The notes below the pieces were generated by a model. The model saw only the letters and a list, made by a program, of their open reading frames with translations, searched no databases and was not told where the DNA came from. A stretch of DNA of 64,000 nucleotides. Source: Chitinophagaceae bacterium. Its GTDB lineage: Bacteria > Bacteroidota > Bacteroidia > Chitinophagales > Chitinophagaceae. The first letter of the stretch is position 1. Each line of letters begins with the position of its first letter. Shown here piece after piece: positions 27,687-36,300 of the stretch. Location of the stretch: contig JADJVB010000010.1 in NCBI GenBank assembly GCA_016710745.1, positions 1,723,517 to 1,787,516 of the forward strand. Reading direction: 5' to 3'. The position numbers and the translations under genes were made by a program.

Positions 27687-28436
27687 ATGAAAAAAGTATT
27701 ACTTGGTTCGATCTTATTTTTCTCTTTTGCCCTATATGGCACGGCTCAAATAAACACCAAAACCAAAACGAAGGCCGGCACAGTTAAAGCGGATACGCCT
27801 GAGTTTAAAAACTTATTAGACAGTTTCAGTTATGCAGCCGGATTTAATGTGGCTACCAATATGCAGGCCCAGGGTATTGCCCGCCTCAATACGGCACTGA
27901 TGAACAAAGGTATTGAGGCTGTATTCAATAAGGTTAATCCTATATTAACCCAGGAGGCTATTAATTCCTGTATGCAGACTCAACTGGATATTTTTGCGGC
28001 AGAAAAAGCAGCTTCTGAAAAAAAGGCCGGCGTTGATTTTTTAACAGCCAATGCAAAGCGCCCGGGCGTAATTACCTTGCCAAGCGGCTTACAATATGAA
28101 GTAATAAAAAATGGTGAAGCCAATTCACCCACACCAAAAGGTGTGGATACCGTGGAAGTAAATTATATTGGTAAACTGATTGATGGAACAGAATTTGACA
28201 ATTCCTTTAAAAGAGGAGAAGCTGCAGCGTTCCCGGTGATGGGCGTTATTAAAGGTTGGATAGAAATCCTGCAACTGATGAGAAAAGGTGATCAGTGGAA
28301 AGTATTTATTCCAAGCGACCTGGCTTATGGCGCAGGTGGCGCAGCAGGTGGTGCTATTCCGCCAAACTCTGTATTGGTTTTTGAAATAACCTTAGAAGGT
28401 ATCAGACCTGCAGTAGCAGCGGTACCAGGACAATAA
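27687..28436 (+). CDS. FKBP-type peptidyl-prolyl cis-trans isomerase, exported
   Basis: A 249-residue protein with a signal peptide (MKKVLLGSILFFSFALYGTAQ). An N-terminal helical dimerisation region (about 35-130) resembles FkpA/Mip. The FKBP domain (about 140-238) keeps the active-site segments VEVNYIGKLIDGTEFDNS, VIKGWIEILQLM and FIPSDLAYGAGG. It would assist folding of periplasmic or outer-membrane proteins. An in-frame TTG three bases earlier is the alternative start. Its stop (TAA) shares one base with the ATG of the YfiT gene, indicating coupling. Confidence 0.93.
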   Translation: MKKVLLGSILFFSFALYGTAQINTKTKTKAGTVKADTPEFKNLLDSFSYAAGFNVATNMQAQGIARLNTALMNKGIEAVFNKVNPILTQEAINSCMQTQLDIFAAEKAASEKKAGVDFLTANAKRPGVITLPSGLQYEVIKNGEANSPTPKGVDTVEVNYIGKLIDGTEFDNSFKRGEAAAFPVMGVIKGWIEILQLMRKGDQWKVFIPSDLAYGAGGAAGGAIPPNSVLVFEITLEGIRPAVAAVPGQ

Positions 28437-28963
28437 TGACAACCGATTTAAGATACCCGATTGGGAAATATATCGCTCAGCCATTCTCCGAAAAACTTTT
28501 TGGGGAATGGCTGATTGATATTAAGAACCTGCCGCAGCACCTCGAAAATGCTATTTTGAATTTGGATGAAGTACAGTTAAACACGCCTTATCGTGAAGGA
28601 GGCTGGACGGTTAAGCAGGTGGTACATCATGTTGCCGACAGCCATATGAATGCCTATATCCGTTTTAAACTGGGTTTAACCGAGGATAACCCAACCATAA
28701 AGCCCTACGATGAAGCAGCCTGGGCCGTGATGGACGACACAAAAAACCTGCCCATCAATATATCACTTACGCTGCTGCATGCCTTGCACAGCCGCTGGCA
28801 CGAAGTCCTTAAAAATCTAACTGAGGTTGATTTGAACAGAACGGTTTTTCATCCCGAACATAAAAAAGAAATGACCATCTGGTTTTTGCTGGGCATGTAT
28901 AGCTGGCATAGCCGTCACCATGTAGCTCATATTACGTCGTTAAGGGAAAGGATGGGGTGGTAG
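28436..28963 (+). CDS. YfiT-family (DinB-like) bacillithiol transferase
   Basis: A 175-residue four-helix DinB-superfamily protein. The opening DLRYPIGKY and the metal-binding histidines in VVHHVADSH (near residue 65) and HSRHHVAHI (C-terminus) are the YfiT pattern. Members are metal-dependent S-transferases that conjugate bacillithiol to electrophiles or antibiotics. bshC in the same window supports use of bacillithiol here. The reading frame starts one base into the FKBP stop codon. The substrate is unknown. Confidence 0.88.
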   Translation: MTTDLRYPIGKYIAQPFSEKLFGEWLIDIKNLPQHLENAILNLDEVQLNTPYREGGWTVKQVVHHVADSHMNAYIRFKLGLTEDNPTIKPYDEAAWAVMDDTKNLPINISLTLLHALHSRWHEVLKNLTEVDLNRTVFHPEHKKEMTIWFLLGMYSWHSRHHVAHITSLRERMGW

Positions 28964-29004
28964 TTGGTAATTAGAAATTGGGAGAAAGGTAGCTACGATT
29001 TAAG

Positions 29005-29061
29005 CCTACCTAAACCCCTAAACCACTAAACCTCCTAAACCCTCAAACCCCTAAACCCCTC
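29005..29061 (+). repeat. Degenerate CCTAAACC tandem repeat
   Basis: About seven imperfect units of CCTAAACC/CCTCAAACC immediately upstream of the Nudix ATG (29067). It looks like replication slippage of a short C-rich motif; it is not a gene and has no obvious promoter content. Confidence 0.75.
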
Positions 29062-29066
29062 TATCA

Positions 29067-29612
29067 ATGAACTGGAAAAAACTCTCCACAACCTACCTCA
29101 GCAAACACAAATATTTTACAGCCAGAGAAGATATTTGCGAAATGCCCGACGGCAGAATAGTGAATCCGTATTTTACAGTTGAATTGCCTGAAACGGTCTG
29201 TGCACTCGCCATTACAGAGAGTAACGAAGTGGTGCTGGTGAAACAATACCGCCATCCGATAGAAGAAACCATTCTTGAATTGCCCGGTGGATTTATTGAC
29301 CAGGGGGAGACTGCTGAAATAGCTGTTGCCAGGGAGTTGCAGGAAGAAACGGGCTACCTGTTTTCAAAATTTGACTATCTGGGCAGGGTGGCTGCAAATC
29401 CGGGTGTACTGAGCAACTTTACCAGCTTGTTTCTCGCAACCGGCGGTATAAGAGTTTCTACCCAACATCTCGATGCGAATGAGGAGATCGAAATAAATCT
29501 TTTCCCGGTGGAGGAAGTAAGAGTGATGCTGATGAACAATGAAATTAAACAGGCTTTACATGCAACCTGCCTGTTTTATGCGTTTCAAAAATTAGATAGC
29601 GTGTCTACGTAG
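29067..29612 (+). CDS. Nudix hydrolase, ADP-ribose pyrophosphatase-like
   Basis: A 181-residue Nudix protein. The Nudix box runs from GGFIDQGE through REL to QEETGY at about residues 74-96 and contains the metal-binding glutamates. The upstream VVLVKQYRHPIEE and downstream ANPGVLSN segments match the ADP-ribose/NDP-sugar pyrophosphatase (NudF-like) branch. It is probably cytosolic housecleaning of ADP-ribose-type compounds. The start follows a C-rich tandem repeat rather than the usual A-rich context, so the level of translation may be unusual. Confidence 0.9.
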   Translation: MNWKKLSTTYLSKHKYFTAREDICEMPDGRIVNPYFTVELPETVCALAITESNEVVLVKQYRHPIEETILELPGGFIDQGETAEIAVARELQEETGYLFSKFDYLGRVAANPGVLSNFTSLFLATGGIRVSTQHLDANEEIEINLFPVEEVRVMLMNNEIKQALHATCLFYAFQKLDSVST

Positions 29613-29697
29613 TATTCAATGCTACTTCTGCGATCAGAAATACGCTTTACAAACCGGCATTGTGGTAAGCCAGGTTTGCAACCTTCTTCTCAAATAT

Positions 29698-30300
29698 ATG
29701 TCAACACGAAAACTTTTTTTCAGGATAATGAAAGCGATATTGTTTTTCGTTTTTATTTCTACAGCCGCATTGGTTTTTCTTTTTTATTATAGTAATTCCG
29801 TTGCAAACAATCTCGATAGTAACGAATATCAGCTTCCGTTTGGGAAAGGTATTACATGCCGGGTGATTCAGGGCTATGGTGGCCTCTTTTCACATAGTCA
29901 TATAGCGGCTATAGATTTTGCCATGCCGGTTGGTACGCCGGTTTATGCCGCCAGGGGAGGAACTATTTACAGCTACAAGGATGATAGTGACCAAGGCGGC
30001 CCTTTTTCCGCTTACAAGCATAAAGCAAATTACATCATCATCAAACATAGCGACGGCAGTTTTGGTTGTTATTGGCACCTGAAAAAAAATGCGGTACTGG
30101 TAAAACAGGGAACGGTGTTGGCCGGACAACAAATAGCCCTTAGCGGTGCCACCGGCCAGGTGCTTAGGCCACACCTTCATTTTTCGGTTAAGCGAAAACT
30201 GGATTACCGGTTGAACTCCTACATTAGAACAAAATTCATAACCTCCGCCGGCATCATCTTCCTGAAAAACGGGGAAACCTATGACCAGCCAAAAGACTGA
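29698..30300 (+). CDS. M23 family metallopeptidase (LytM domain)
   Basis: About 200 residues. An N-terminal hydrophobic segment (ILFFVFISTAALVFLFYY) serves as a membrane anchor or signal. The peptidase M23 domain follows: the first zinc ligands in SHSHIAAIDFAMPVGTPV (near residue 63) and the C-terminal HLHFSV (near 159), with GATGQVLRPHLHF typical of LytM endopeptidases. It would cleave peptidoglycan cross-bridges or regulate amidases. A GTG start at 29662 is possible but adds an atypical leader; the ATG at 29698 is preferred. Confidence 0.88.
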   Translation: MSTRKLFFRIMKAILFFVFISTAALVFLFYYSNSVANNLDSNEYQLPFGKGITCRVIQGYGGLFSHSHIAAIDFAMPVGTPVYAARGGTIYSYKDDSDQGGPFSAYKHKANYIIIKHSDGSFGCYWHLKKNAVLVKQGTVLAGQQIALSGATGQVLRPHLHFSVKRKLDYRLNSYIRTKFITSAGIIFLKNGETYDQPKD

Positions 30301-30387
30301 TTGCCGGCAGGCATGCTACGCCACAGTTTCGGCCCCCCAAAAAAGGGCGGTATTGCCTAAAAAAAAATTTTCGAAAAAAGGCATAAA

Positions 30388-30421
30388 TTTATTGTTTATC
30401 AATAAATAATTATTATTTTTG
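30388..30421 (+). promoter_or_regulatory. Promoter with overlapping operator-like palindrome, DUF2975/XRE operon
   Basis: A -7 box TATTTTTG (30414-30421) has a TTG at 30392-30394, 19 bases upstream, in the -33 position. The TTG lies in a perfect inverted repeat TTTATTG-TTTAT-CAATAAA (30388-30406). A palindrome covering the -33 element is a plausible site for the XRE regulator encoded in the same operon; that is inference. Confidence 0.5.
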
Positions 30422-30447
30422 CCCTATCATTTTAAAATTAAACAGTT

Positions 30448-30990
30448 ATGGAAATTAAAATTGGTACTCAACAAATACTTACGGTACTGTATGTTATCGC
30501 CTGGATAATTTTTATCGGCTTATGTATTGAAGCAGGCACTCATATTTTTAATGCTTTGTTTACACTGCTGATCAACCCTCAGGCCGCTAGCTATTTAAAT
30601 TTAAAAGCCCTCTACCAATACGACAAGGGGTATTTTATTACTGAACTATCGCTGATTAGCATTTCAAGCGTTTTGAAAGCCTTGATGTTTTACCTGATTG
30701 TAAAAATTCTGCACGACAAAAAACTGAATATGGCGCAGCCTTTTAATAAGGAATTAGGGCGGTTTATATTTAATCTTTCGTACCTGTCGATGGGTATTGG
30801 TCTGTTCTGTTACTGGGGTGTTGGGAATACTGCCTGGCTGGTTGGCAAAGGCGTACAAATGCCCGATATACAACGCTTAAGATTGGGGGGAGCCGATGTA
30901 TGGCTGTTTATGGGCGTTACCTTATTGGTAATTGCACAGATTTTTAAAAGAGGAATTGAAATTCAATCCGAAAACGAATTAACCGTATAA
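30448..30990 (+). CDS. DUF2975 membrane protein
   Basis: A 180-residue protein with four predicted membrane helices (about residues 8-30, 62-85, 108-130, 150-170). The family signature lies around LGRFIFNLSYLSMGIGLF and the GGADVWLFMGVTLLVIAQIFKRG C-terminus. DUF2975 has no established biochemical role. It is nearly always followed by a small YozG-type helix-turn-helix protein, as here with a three-base gap, so the pair probably forms one regulatory unit in which the membrane protein affects the DNA-binding partner. Confidence 0.88.
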   Translation: MEIKIGTQQILTVLYVIAWIIFIGLCIEAGTHIFNALFTLLINPQAASYLNLKALYQYDKGYFITELSLISISSVLKALMFYLIVKILHDKKLNMAQPFNKELGRFIFNLSYLSMGIGLFCYWGVGNTAWLVGKGVQMPDIQRLRLGGADVWLFMGVTLLVIAQIFKRGIEIQSENELTV

Positions 30991-30993
30991 GCT

Positions 30994-31224
30994 ATGCCAA
31001 TTATTGTAAATCTTGATGTAATGATGGCCAGGCGAAAGATGTCGCTGAACGAACTGTCGGAAAAAGTAGAACTGACGCTGTCTAATTTGTCCATATTAAA
31101 AACAGGTAAGGCAAAAGCCATTCGTTTTACTACGCTGGAAGCTATTTGTAAAGTGCTGGATTGTCAGCCTGGTGATATTTTGGAATATGCCAACGACGAC
31201 GAAAAAGGAGCAACGAACCATTAG
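30994..31224 (+). CDS. XRE/YozG-type helix-turn-helix regulator
   Basis: A 76-residue Cro/CI-like DNA-binding protein. The HTH covers about residues 10-64: MMARRKMSLNELSEKVELT, recognition helix LSNLSILKTGKAKAIRF, then the ICKVLDCQPGDILEY end typical of YozG. It is the second gene of the DUF2975 operon, three bases after its partner. A palindrome over the operon promoter is a candidate autoregulatory site. Confidence 0.9.
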   Translation: MPIIVNLDVMMARRKMSLNELSEKVELTLSNLSILKTGKAKAIRFTTLEAICKVLDCQPGDILEYANDDEKGATNH

Positions 31225-31301
31225 TATTTGCCTCCCTTTTCGGATAAGTTTCTAAATGGATGGGCGTATTGGCTCTTTGCCTTAGCCGGGAAGCCTGCGT
31301 G

Positions 31302-32606
31302 TTAAAATAAACCTTTACTTACCTCAGCAATTAAAAACACACTTCCGCAAACCATAATTATATCGTCGGGAGCTGCCAGTTGTTTTGCGGCATTGATGGC
31401 GGTGTTCACATCGTCGAAACTTTGGGCGTTTAATTCATAAGCCGCGGCTTTTTCCAACAGTTCGTGGTGCGGCATGGCCCGGTCAATATGGGCATTGCTG
31501 AAATAGTAACTGGCCTCTTTTGGTAACATGGTCAGTATCTTACTTACGTCTTTATCTTTCACAAAACCCATTACAAAATGTAATTCAGACGATGAGGCCC
31601 GGACCACAGCCAGCTGATGCAGAATCTGATTAATACCGTCTACGTTGTGGGCAACATCAAGTATGATCGTTGGGTTCTCGCTGATCACATCCCACCGGCC
31701 ATGGAGTTCTGTTAGTTTATTTACATTTTTCAAAGCTGTTTTTTCATCATCGTTTTCTATGTTAAACCCCTGCTGCATTAAAATACCTTCGGCACATAAA
31801 ACGGTTCTTAAGTTTTTAGTTTGATATAATCCGTTTAAATCCAGCTCAAAGGATTCGGTGATATGATGTTCGGTATTCGTTACATCGCAACTTAGCAATT
31901 GCAGGCTGTAATCAACGTGATGAACCTGGTATTCATCCTGTGCAAAATGAATGGTTGCATTGCACTCCGCTGCTTTATCAATGAAAATATTTTTCGTTTC
32001 GGGAAGGTATTCGCCGATGACAACCGGTACCTGGGGTTTGATGATGCCTGCTTTTTCGGCGGCAATTTTTTCCAGCGTATCGCCCAGCAGGTCCATATGG
32101 TCGTAACCGATATTGGTGATGATGGACAGGATAGGGGTGATGATATTGGTACTGTCTAAACGGCCGCCGAGGCCGGTTTCAATAATGGCAACGTCAACTT
32201 TTTCTTTTGCGAAATAATCGAAGGCCATGGCTACGGTTAATTCAAAAAAAGAGGGTTTTATCTGTTCTGATATATCTTTAATTCCTGCCACAAAATCAAC
32301 CACAAATGCTTCCGGTATCATGTGGCCGTTAATTTTAATGCGCTCCCTGAAATCTTTTAGATGCGGGGAGGTGTACAGGGCCGTTTTATAACCGGCCTGT
32401 TGCAAAATAGCCGCCAGCATATGGCTGGTACTTCCTTTGCCATTGGTACCGGCAATATGAATGCTTTTGAATGTGGTTTGGGGATTATCTATTGCGTTGC
32501 ACAGGGCAATGGTATTGTGCAGGTCTTCTTTATAGGCTGCCGCTCCAATGCGGCTGTACATGGGTAATTGTGTATAGAGGTAATCAATGGTTTGCTGGTA
32601 GGTCAT
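31302..32606 (-). CDS. folC: Bifunctional folylpolyglutamate/dihydrofolate synthase
   Basis: A 434-residue Mur-ligase-fold enzyme that adds glutamate to dihydropteroate and folates. Motifs: HIAGTNGKGSTSHML (P-loop, near residue 45), TSPHLKDFRERI (omega loop) and ETGLGGRLDSTN. The ATG at 32606 gives the standard N-terminus (MTYQQTIDYLYTQLP); the frame is open to 32735, but that part lacks family similarity and contains the -7 box and a GC palindrome. The neighbouring TonB-like gene lies upstream on the same strand. Confidence 0.94.
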   Translation of the reverse strand: MTYQQTIDYLYTQLPMYSRIGAAAYKEDLHNTIALCNAIDNPQTTFKSIHIAGTNGKGSTSHMLAAILQQAGYKTALYTSPHLKDFRERIKINGHMIPEAFVVDFVAGIKDISEQIKPSFFELTVAMAFDYFAKEKVDVAIIETGLGGRLDSTNIITPILSIITNIGYDHMDLLGDTLEKIAAEKAGIIKPQVPVVIGEYLPETKNIFIDKAAECNATIHFAQDEYQVHHVDYSLQLLSCDVTNTEHHITESFELDLNGLYQTKNLRTVLCAEGILMQQGFNIENDDEKTALKNVNKLTELHGRWDVISENPTIILDVAHNVDGINQILHQLAVVRASSSELHFVMGFVKDKDVSKILTMLPKEASYYFSNAHIDRAMPHHELLEKAAAYELNAQSFDDVNTAINAAKQLAAPDDIIMVCGSVFLIAEVSKGLF

Positions 32607-32641
32607 TTGATGTACGATGTTAGATGTTGGGTGTACAACAG

Positions 32642-32649
32642 CAAATGTA
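32642..32649 (-). promoter_or_regulatory. -7 box of folC
   Basis: Minus-strand TACATTTG, 35 bases before the folC ATG at 32606. It supports the shorter folC start. Confidence 0.5.
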
Positions 32650-32684
32650 GGTAAAGATGAATAATGGTCTGTGGTATAAGTAAG

Positions 32685-32700
32685 CCCCGCCGCGGCGGGG
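32685..32700. repeat. Perfect GC palindrome
   Basis: CCCCGCCGCGGCGGGG, eight-base arms without spacer and composed only of G and C, in an AT-rich spacer between the TonB-like gene and folC. It resembles the short palindromic repeats dispersed in Bacteroidota genomes. Confidence 0.7.
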
Positions 32701-32779
32701 ACGATGATGCCATGAAATACCGGTGCCGGGATCAAAAAAAAAATCTCAAACGATAGCCGCTCCAGGCGAATGAAGTAAA

Positions 32780-33613
32780 TTACATCACCCTGAAATTAAA
32801 GGGTACTGTTACAATAGATTCATGATCTGATTTGTTGAATTCGATATTTGGGAGGTAACTGCGGATTGCAGCTGCGTATTTAGAATCTACACTGGTTGAT
32901 CCCTTATCGAAAGTTACAAAAGTACCCCTGCCGGCAGGCGAAACCTTAATCACGGCGTTGATGGTTGCCCTGGGCAGGTCACCCATAAAAATATAATTAT
33001 TTACAATGGTGCGGTCTCCTTTGGAAACCCGCAAACCGGCACCGCCGGTTTTACCTCCCGGATTATTACCGTAGCTATCGGGTTTGCCGTTTGGACTGCC
33101 CGCATCACCGGTGCCTGTTTTATTGTTTCCCTGCATCGTGTACCCATTGTGTTCGGTGGCGCCGTTACCGGTACCGCCTTTAGGGCCATCGTAGCCGGCA
33201 ATTTTCGGCTTCTGTGGTTTTGGTGCCGGCGTAACCACAACGGCAGGCGTATTAACTTTCGTTGGTGATTTTACAGGCTTGGTAACGGGTGCCGATTCAG
33301 CATCGGTATTTTCATCCGTATTAAAATCTTCGGCTTTTGTATTTAATGCTGTGGAAGTTTGTTGTTGCTGGCCCGATTCAGATGCCGGTGATTTTTCGCC
33401 CTTGATAAGTGGCTGCGTTTCGCCAAAACCTTCATCGTCGTTTCCTAAATTGATCTCAAAAAGTTCTTCCGTGATCTGATGTATCGGTGGAGGATGTTTC
33501 CAGGACACTAAAAAGGTGATCAACAATATCGCTGCACAAATGATCGCGGTATACGTAAAAGCCTTTCGGTTTTTTTGTGTTTCAAATATTGCTGGTGAAT
33601 TATGCATTGCCAT
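32780..33613 (-). CDS. TonB-like energy transducer protein
   Basis: A 277-residue protein with one N-terminal membrane anchor (about 18-38, TAIICAAILLITFLVSW), then a long periplasmic linker rich in Pro, Lys, Thr and Gly (about 55-195), and a C-terminal domain of about 80 residues ending VPFNFRVM that resembles TonB/TolA C-termini. It probably couples inner-membrane energy to outer-membrane receptors. ExbB/ExbD genes, usually upstream in relatives, are not adjacent. The function is inferred from architecture, with moderate certainty. Confidence 0.75.
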   Translation of the reverse strand: MAMHNSPAIFETQKNRKAFTYTAIICAAILLITFLVSWKHPPPIHQITEELFEINLGNDDEGFGETQPLIKGEKSPASESGQQQQTSTALNTKAEDFNTDENTDAESAPVTKPVKSPTKVNTPAVVVTPAPKPQKPKIAGYDGPKGGTGNGATEHNGYTMQGNNKTGTGDAGSPNGKPDSYGNNPGGKTGGAGLRVSKGDRTIVNNYIFMGDLPRATINAVIKVSPAGRGTFVTFDKGSTSVDSKYAAAIRSYLPNIEFNKSDHESIVTVPFNFRVM

Positions 33614-33706
33614 AGCCGAAGTTACTTAATTATACTGCAATGATTAAAAATCGTGCCGGATTTCATAAATCGCTCCGGGGTTTTAACAATTCTGCAACGT
33701 TAATGT

Positions 33707-34387
33707 TTAGCTGCTTTTGGCCCTGCTACCGAACAACAGGCTGCCAATTCGAACCATATTACTGCCTGCATCCAGTGCAAATTGAAAATCGGCACTCATG
33801 CCCATAGATAGAATCGACAATTGGCATTTGGCAATTGGCAACGATGCGTATTTGTCGTAAATCATTTTTAGATTCGCGAATTCCTTTTTGATGAGATCGT
33901 TATCCTCGGTGAACGAAGCCATGCCCATCAAACCGGTAACCGAAACATTTTCGAAATCGGCTTCGTTGGCCTTCATTTTGGTGATCAGCTCATTTAATTC
34001 AGCATCATTAAATCCAAACTTGGTTTCTTCGGCGGAGATATGCACCTGCAACAGGCAGGAAATTGTACGATTTAGTTTTGTGCCCTGCTTATTTATTTCT
34101 TTCAATAATTTTTCACTGTCAACCCCGTGAATGAGGTACACAAAAGGAGCGATGTATTTTACTTTATTGCTTTGCAGGTGGCCGATAAAATGCCAGTTGA
34201 TGTCTTTGGGGAGTTGCTCCTGTTTTTCAACGAGTTCCTGTACATAGTTTTCGCCAAAATCGCGTTGGCCCAAATTGTACAGTGCCTGGATATCTTCTAT
34301 CGGCTTCGTTTTGGAAACGGCAACAAGGGTGGCTTTGCCACCAAGTCTATTTATTAGTTCCTGATATTTTTCTTTATTAATACTCAT
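33707..34387 (-). CDS. YggS-family pyridoxal phosphate-binding protein
   Basis: A 226-residue fold-type III PLP protein. The PLP lysine is in LVAVSKTKP (near residue 25); further family segments are FGENYVQE, WHFIGHLQSNK, LQVHIS and LSMGMSADF. Members keep PLP homeostasis rather than perform a known reaction. The ATG at 34387 is preferred: the frame extends to 34444, but that stretch translates a dispersed palindromic repeat (PTGRQV). It lies upstream of the TonB-like gene on the same strand. Confidence 0.93.
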   Translation of the reverse strand: MSINKEKYQELINRLGGKATLVAVSKTKPIEDIQALYNLGQRDFGENYVQELVEKQEQLPKDINWHFIGHLQSNKVKYIAPFVYLIHGVDSEKLLKEINKQGTKLNRTISCLLQVHISAEETKFGFNDAELNELITKMKANEADFENVSVTGLMGMASFTEDNDLIKKEFANLKMIYDKYASLPIAKCQLSILSMGMSADFQFALDAGSNMVRIGSLLFGSRAKSS

Positions 34388-34401
34388 TTTGTAACCAAAA
34401 A

Positions 34402-34421
34402 CCTGCCTGCCGGTAGGCAGG
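34402..34421. repeat. Dispersed palindromic repeat (CCTGCCT/AGGCAGG)
   Basis: Arms CCTGCCT and AGGCAGG flank a GCCGGT centre. When translated it gives the LPTGRQV string that appears as false N-terminal extensions in Bacteroidota annotations (recalled, not checked). It is followed by GGCACTAAGACACAAAG, a phrase similar to 16701-16726, another repeat-like spacer. Confidence 0.7.
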
Positions 34422-34456
34422 GGCACTAAGACACAAAGATGCACAAAGAGGATAAA

Positions 34457-35611
34457 TTATTTTAGAATGGAACGACTGATCACAATCCGCTGCACTTCGC
34501 TTGTTCCCTCATAGATCTGTGTGATCTTGGCATCCCGCATCAGTCGTTCTACATGGTATTCCTTTACAAAACCATAACCACCGTGTATTTGTACGGCTTC
34601 GGTTGCCGTCCACATGGCGGTTTCGCTGGCAAATACTTTGGCCATACTGCTGCTTAAGGTATAGTCAATGCCCTGGTCTTTTTCCCAGGCTGCTTTTAAG
34701 CAAAGTAAACGGGCGGCTTCTATTCTTGTTGCCATATCGGCCAGTTTAAACTGAATGATCTGGTGGTTCATAATCTCGGTGCCAAATGCCTTACGTTCCT
34801 TGCTGTAGGCCAACGAGAGTTCATAAGCACCGGCGGCTATGCCCAATGCCTGAGCCGCAATACCGATCCGCCCACCAGCGAGTGTTTTCATGGCAAATGC
34901 AAATCCAAAGCCATCGGCGCCGATCCTGTTTTCTTTGGGCACTTTAACATCGGTGAACAAAATGCTGTGGGTATCGCTTCCACGGATGCCCATTTTATTT
35001 TCTTTGGCGCCTACTTCCACACCCGGCGAATTTTTTTCAACAATAAATGCGTTGATACCTCGGCTTCCTTTACTTACGTCAGTTTGAGCGATCACCAGGT
35101 ACACACTGGCACTACTGCCGTTGGTTATCCAGTTTTTGGTGCCATTCAGCAAATAATGATCACCTTTGTCTTCGGCTGTGGTCCTTTGCGACGTGGCGTC
35201 GCTGCCGGCTTCGGGCTCACTCAATAAAAAAGCGCCAATGTACAATTCGCCGTCCTTTTTTCCCTGTGCAAGCGGCATTAAATATTTTTGTTTTTGTTCT
35301 TCGGTGGCGTATTCCTGCAATCCGTAACAAACCAGACTGTTGTTTACACTAACACAAACACTCACGCTGGCATCAATTTTACTGATCTCTTCCATGGCTA
35401 AAACATAACTCACTGTATCCATACCGCCTCCACCGTATTCCGGTTTTACCATCATACCCATAAAGCCGAGGTCGGCCAATTTTTCTATTTGTTCTTTTGG
35501 AAAACGCTGTAATTCGTCTCTTTCAATTACGCCGGGCAGGCATTCATTAACTGCAAAATCCCGGGCAGCCTGTTTTATCATCAACTGTTCTTCGGTAAGT
35601 TCAAATAGCAT
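34457..35611 (-). CDS. Acyl-CoA dehydrogenase
   Basis: A 384-residue flavoprotein of the short-chain acyl-CoA/butyryl-CoA dehydrogenase type. The FAD-binding signature LLSEPEAGSDATSQRTTA is near residue 133, WITNGSSASVYLVIAQT follows, and the catalytic-base region IYEGTSEVQRIVISRSIL ends the protein with the Glu in the normal place. It would catalyse the first dehydrogenation in fatty acid or amino acid oxidation, passing electrons to ETF. It carries its own -7 box, although aat lies just upstream on the same strand. Confidence 0.93.
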   Translation of the reverse strand: MLFELTEEQLMIKQAARDFAVNECLPGVIERDELQRFPKEQIEKLADLGFMGMMVKPEYGGGGMDTVSYVLAMEEISKIDASVSVCVSVNNSLVCYGLQEYATEEQKQKYLMPLAQGKKDGELYIGAFLLSEPEAGSDATSQRTTAEDKGDHYLLNGTKNWITNGSSASVYLVIAQTDVSKGSRGINAFIVEKNSPGVEVGAKENKMGIRGSDTHSILFTDVKVPKENRIGADGFGFAFAMKTLAGGRIGIAAQALGIAAGAYELSLAYSKERKAFGTEIMNHQIIQFKLADMATRIEAARLLCLKAAWEKDQGIDYTLSSSMAKVFASETAMWTATEAVQIHGGYGFVKEYHVERLMRDAKITQIYEGTSEVQRIVISRSILK

Positions 35612-35633
35612 AGTTCGTATTTTAAATTATAGG

Positions 35634-35641
35634 CAAAAATA
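35634..35641 (-). promoter_or_regulatory. -7 box of the acyl-CoA dehydrogenase gene
   Basis: Minus-strand TATTTTTG, 22 bases upstream of the ATG at 35611, in the short gap after aat. Confidence 0.45.
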
Positions 35642-35647
35642 AGGAAA

Positions 35648-36295
35648 TTATTGCCCGGTATTTGCTGCAAGTATTTCTGAAAACAAGGATCGGGAGATCA
35701 TCCGGGCACCCAAACGCTCCAGATGACCGGTTTGCAACTGGCAGTCGATCAACTGTACATTTTCTTTTTGCAGCTGTTGTACGTATTTTATGAAGGCGAA
35801 TTTACTGGCATTGTTTTGCCTGCTGAACATGCTTTCGCCAAAAAACACCTTACCCAATCTGATTCCGTATAAGCCTCCAACCAAATGGCCGTTCAACCAG
35901 GTTTCAGCACTGTGTGCGTAGCCGAGATCATGTAACTGGTTATAGGCTTTTTGCATGGCCGCAGATATCCAGGTGCCATCTTGTCCTGCACGGGGGACTG
36001 TTTTGCAGTTTTGAATCACGCTTGAAAATGCCCGGTTTACAGTAAATCTGAATTTACCATTCTGTAAAACCGTTTTCATGCTGCTGCTGATCTTAATTTC
36101 GCCGGGATATAAAACAAATCGTGGATCGGGACTCCACCAGCAAATGGGTTCATCTTCATTGTACCAGGGAAAAATGCCACTGCGGTAGGCGAGTACCAGG
36201 CGTTCTATGCTTAAATCGCCGCCAATGGCCAATAAGCCATCTTCATCCGCATCTTCCAGCGGTGGAAAATATAATTCTTTATCCAGTAGAAACAT
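35648..36295 (-). CDS. aat: Leucyl/phenylalanyl-tRNA--protein transferase
   Basis: A 215-residue Aat enzyme, which transfers Leu or Phe from aminoacyl-tRNA to N-terminal Lys/Arg and creates primary N-degrons. The hallmark is FPWYNEDEPICWWSPDPRFVL (about residues 41-61); GGLYGIRLGKVFFGESMFS and LIDCQLQTGHLERLGA follow. It is five bases downstream of clpS, whose product recognises exactly the residues Aat adds, so the two form an N-degron operon. Confidence 0.95.
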   Translation of the reverse strand: MFLLDKELYFPPLEDADEDGLLAIGGDLSIERLVLAYRSGIFPWYNEDEPICWWSPDPRFVLYPGEIKISSSMKTVLQNGKFRFTVNRAFSSVIQNCKTVPRAGQDGTWISAAMQKAYNQLHDLGYAHSAETWLNGHLVGGLYGIRLGKVFFGESMFSRQNNASKFAFIKYVQQLQKENVQLIDCQLQTGHLERLGARMISRSLFSEILAANTGQ

Positions 36296-36300
36296 GGGGA

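Noticed and set aside
29005..29061. Telomere-like repeat as a chromosome end
   Set aside because: It is short, degenerate and flanked by ordinary genes on both sides.
32607..32735. N-terminal extension of folC
   Set aside because: It contains the -7 box and a GC palindrome, and the family N-terminus starts at 32606.
34388..34444. N-terminal extension of YggS (PTGRQV)
   Set aside because: It is the translation of a dispersed palindromic repeat; the true start is 34387.
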